Part shown: positions 6,020 through 6,616 of the stretch, piece by piece
How the letters are laid out: each line of letters begins with the position of its first letter
How positions within the stretch are numbered: the stretch's first letter is position 1
NCBI GenBank assembly: GCA_029260695.1
Contig: JAJDCT010000272.1
Coordinates: 1-6,616, forward strand
DNA length: 6,616 nt
Source: Phycisphaeraceae bacterium
GTDB lineage: Bacteria; Planctomycetota; Phycisphaerae; Phycisphaerales; Phycisphaeraceae
Reading direction: 5' to 3'
The notes under the pieces: model-generated
Databases searched by the model: none
What the model saw: only the letters and a program-made list of their open reading frames with translations
What the model was told of the DNA's origin: nothing
Program-made: the position numbers and the translations under genes

Positions 6020-6616
6020 ATGGCAGACACTCAACCCAGCGACGGGACCCGGCTATCGGGGGGGGGCCTGGCTCAGAATCACGACCAGCCTTCCCGGGCC
6101 CGTTGTAAGAACACGACCGCCTGGCTGATGTTGCTGGCCGTGCTAGTGGTCTGCGCGGTGCCGATGCTGGTAACGGTGGGCCGTGCAGACTCAAAACGGA
6201 CAATGGAAAACATCGCGCTACTGAGCGCTCAGGAGACCTGGCTGCGTCAGCACGGCTGGCAGGACATCCCGGCGGACCCCAACGCCTGGCTGATGCCGAC
6301 ACGCAACGGCGACCCGCGGATCGTCAAGCCACCGATGGTGATCTGGATGGACATGCTGGCGTGGACCGGGCTGACCCCCAAAACCTCGTCAACCGAGCAG
6401 TTGATCTTCCGGGCCCGTGTCGTATCGGTGGGGATGGGGTTGCTAGTGGTTATGGGCGTGTTCTGGATCGGCTGCGTGCTGCGCGACCACAAACTGGCCG
6501 TGATCTCTGCGCTGGCCGCCGGGACGTGCCTGTTCCTGCAACGCCAGGCGAGGATCGCTTCCTACGACATGCACATGACCGGCTGGGCGACACTGGCGGT
6601 GGCCTCAGCCATATGG
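6020..6616 (+). CDS. ArnT/PMT-like (GT-C) membrane glycosyltransferase, N-terminal part
   Basis: The frame is open from the ATG at 6020 to the window end (199 residues, 3' end missing). A stop at 5975 and the lack of any other start codon between leave this ATG as the only start; its ribosome site (AGGCGG at 6003-6008) is weak. A polar N-terminal tail of about 33 residues precedes a membrane segment (about 34-54). Then comes a large exported loop with A-D-S-K-R (56-60), K-P-P-M (103-106) and W-M-D-M-L (109-113). Further hydrophobic segments lie at about 132-153 and 158-173, then R-I-A-S-Y-D (178-183). This order matches the PMT_2/ArnT family, which moves a sugar from a polyprenyl-phosphate donor to an acceptor outside the cytoplasm. 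Asp57 aligns with the catalytic Asp of ArnT, but the usual following Glu is Ser58. Donor and acceptor are unknown. The gene is divergent from the hydrolase. Confidence 0.85.
   Translation, partial: MADTQPSDGTRLSGGGLAQNHDQPSRARCKNTTAWLMLLAVLVVCAVPMLVTVGRADSKRTMENIALLSAQETWLRQHGWQDIPADPNAWLMPTRNGDPRIVKPPMVIWMDMLAWTGLTPKTSSTEQLIFRARVVSVGMGLLVVMGVFWIGCVLRDHKLAVISALAAGTCLFLQRQARIASYDMHMTGWATLAVASAIW
6058..6066 (+). repeat. G9 homopolymer tract in the start of the glycosyltransferase
   Basis: Nine consecutive G encode the Gly-Gly-Gly of residues 14-16 (the first G ends the Ser13 codon), in the polar N-terminal tail. Such tracts slip during replication, and a change of one base would shift the frame before the first membrane segment. 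The next in-frame ATG is at 6128, within that segment. Confidence 0.6.

Noticed and set aside
6018..6302. Minus strand frames opposite the glycosyltransferase (6018-6302 and 6247-6492)
   Set aside because: The + strand frame has clear membrane segments and family motifs, while these are Pro/Arg/Ser-rich shadows.

Overview
The window reads as high-GC chromosomal DNA from a planctomycete, most likely of the Phycisphaerae. This placement is inferred from gene content, not from a marker gene. The evidence is a very large secreted protein built of autotransporter-associated beta-strand repeats with a PEP-CTERM sorting tail, a lipoprotein alpha/beta hydrolase, and an ArnT/PMT-like membrane glycosyltransferase. 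No rRNA, tRNA, CRISPR array, insertion sequence or phage gene was seen.

Layout. Positions 1-45 hold a rho-independent terminator for a + strand gene that lies before the window. Positions 46-305 are the control region of the large gene: a set of CAATA/TATTG half-sites, an A7 tract, an exact TTGACA -35 box with a plausible -10, a roughly 40-base leader and a GGAGGG ribosome binding site. Positions 306-4997 (+) encode a 1563-residue, apparently cysteine-free surface protein. It has a signal peptide, a long beta-solenoid-like repeat region and a PEP-CTERM tail. Positions 5018-5893 (-) encode a lipoprotein lipase/esterase-like hydrolase that converges on the large gene with a 20-base gap. Positions 5894-6019 are a divergent intergenic region with small inverted repeats. 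From 6020 (+) to the window end runs the first 199 residues of a GT-C family glycosyltransferase.

How the genes relate. All three products are predicted to act at or beyond the cytoplasmic membrane. The first is an exported cell-surface or matrix protein, the second a membrane-anchored lipoprotein hydrolase, and the third an integral membrane enzyme that would move a sugar from a lipid carrier. They are in convergent and divergent orientations, so they do not form one operon. No exosortase is visible here, although the PEP-CTERM tail implies one elsewhere in the genome.

I found no convincing new multi-gene system. The best leads are the 18-residue aromatic ladder and tandem modules inside the large protein, the half-site cluster overlapping its -35 box, and, in the glycosyltransferase, a G9 tract and an altered acidic motif.
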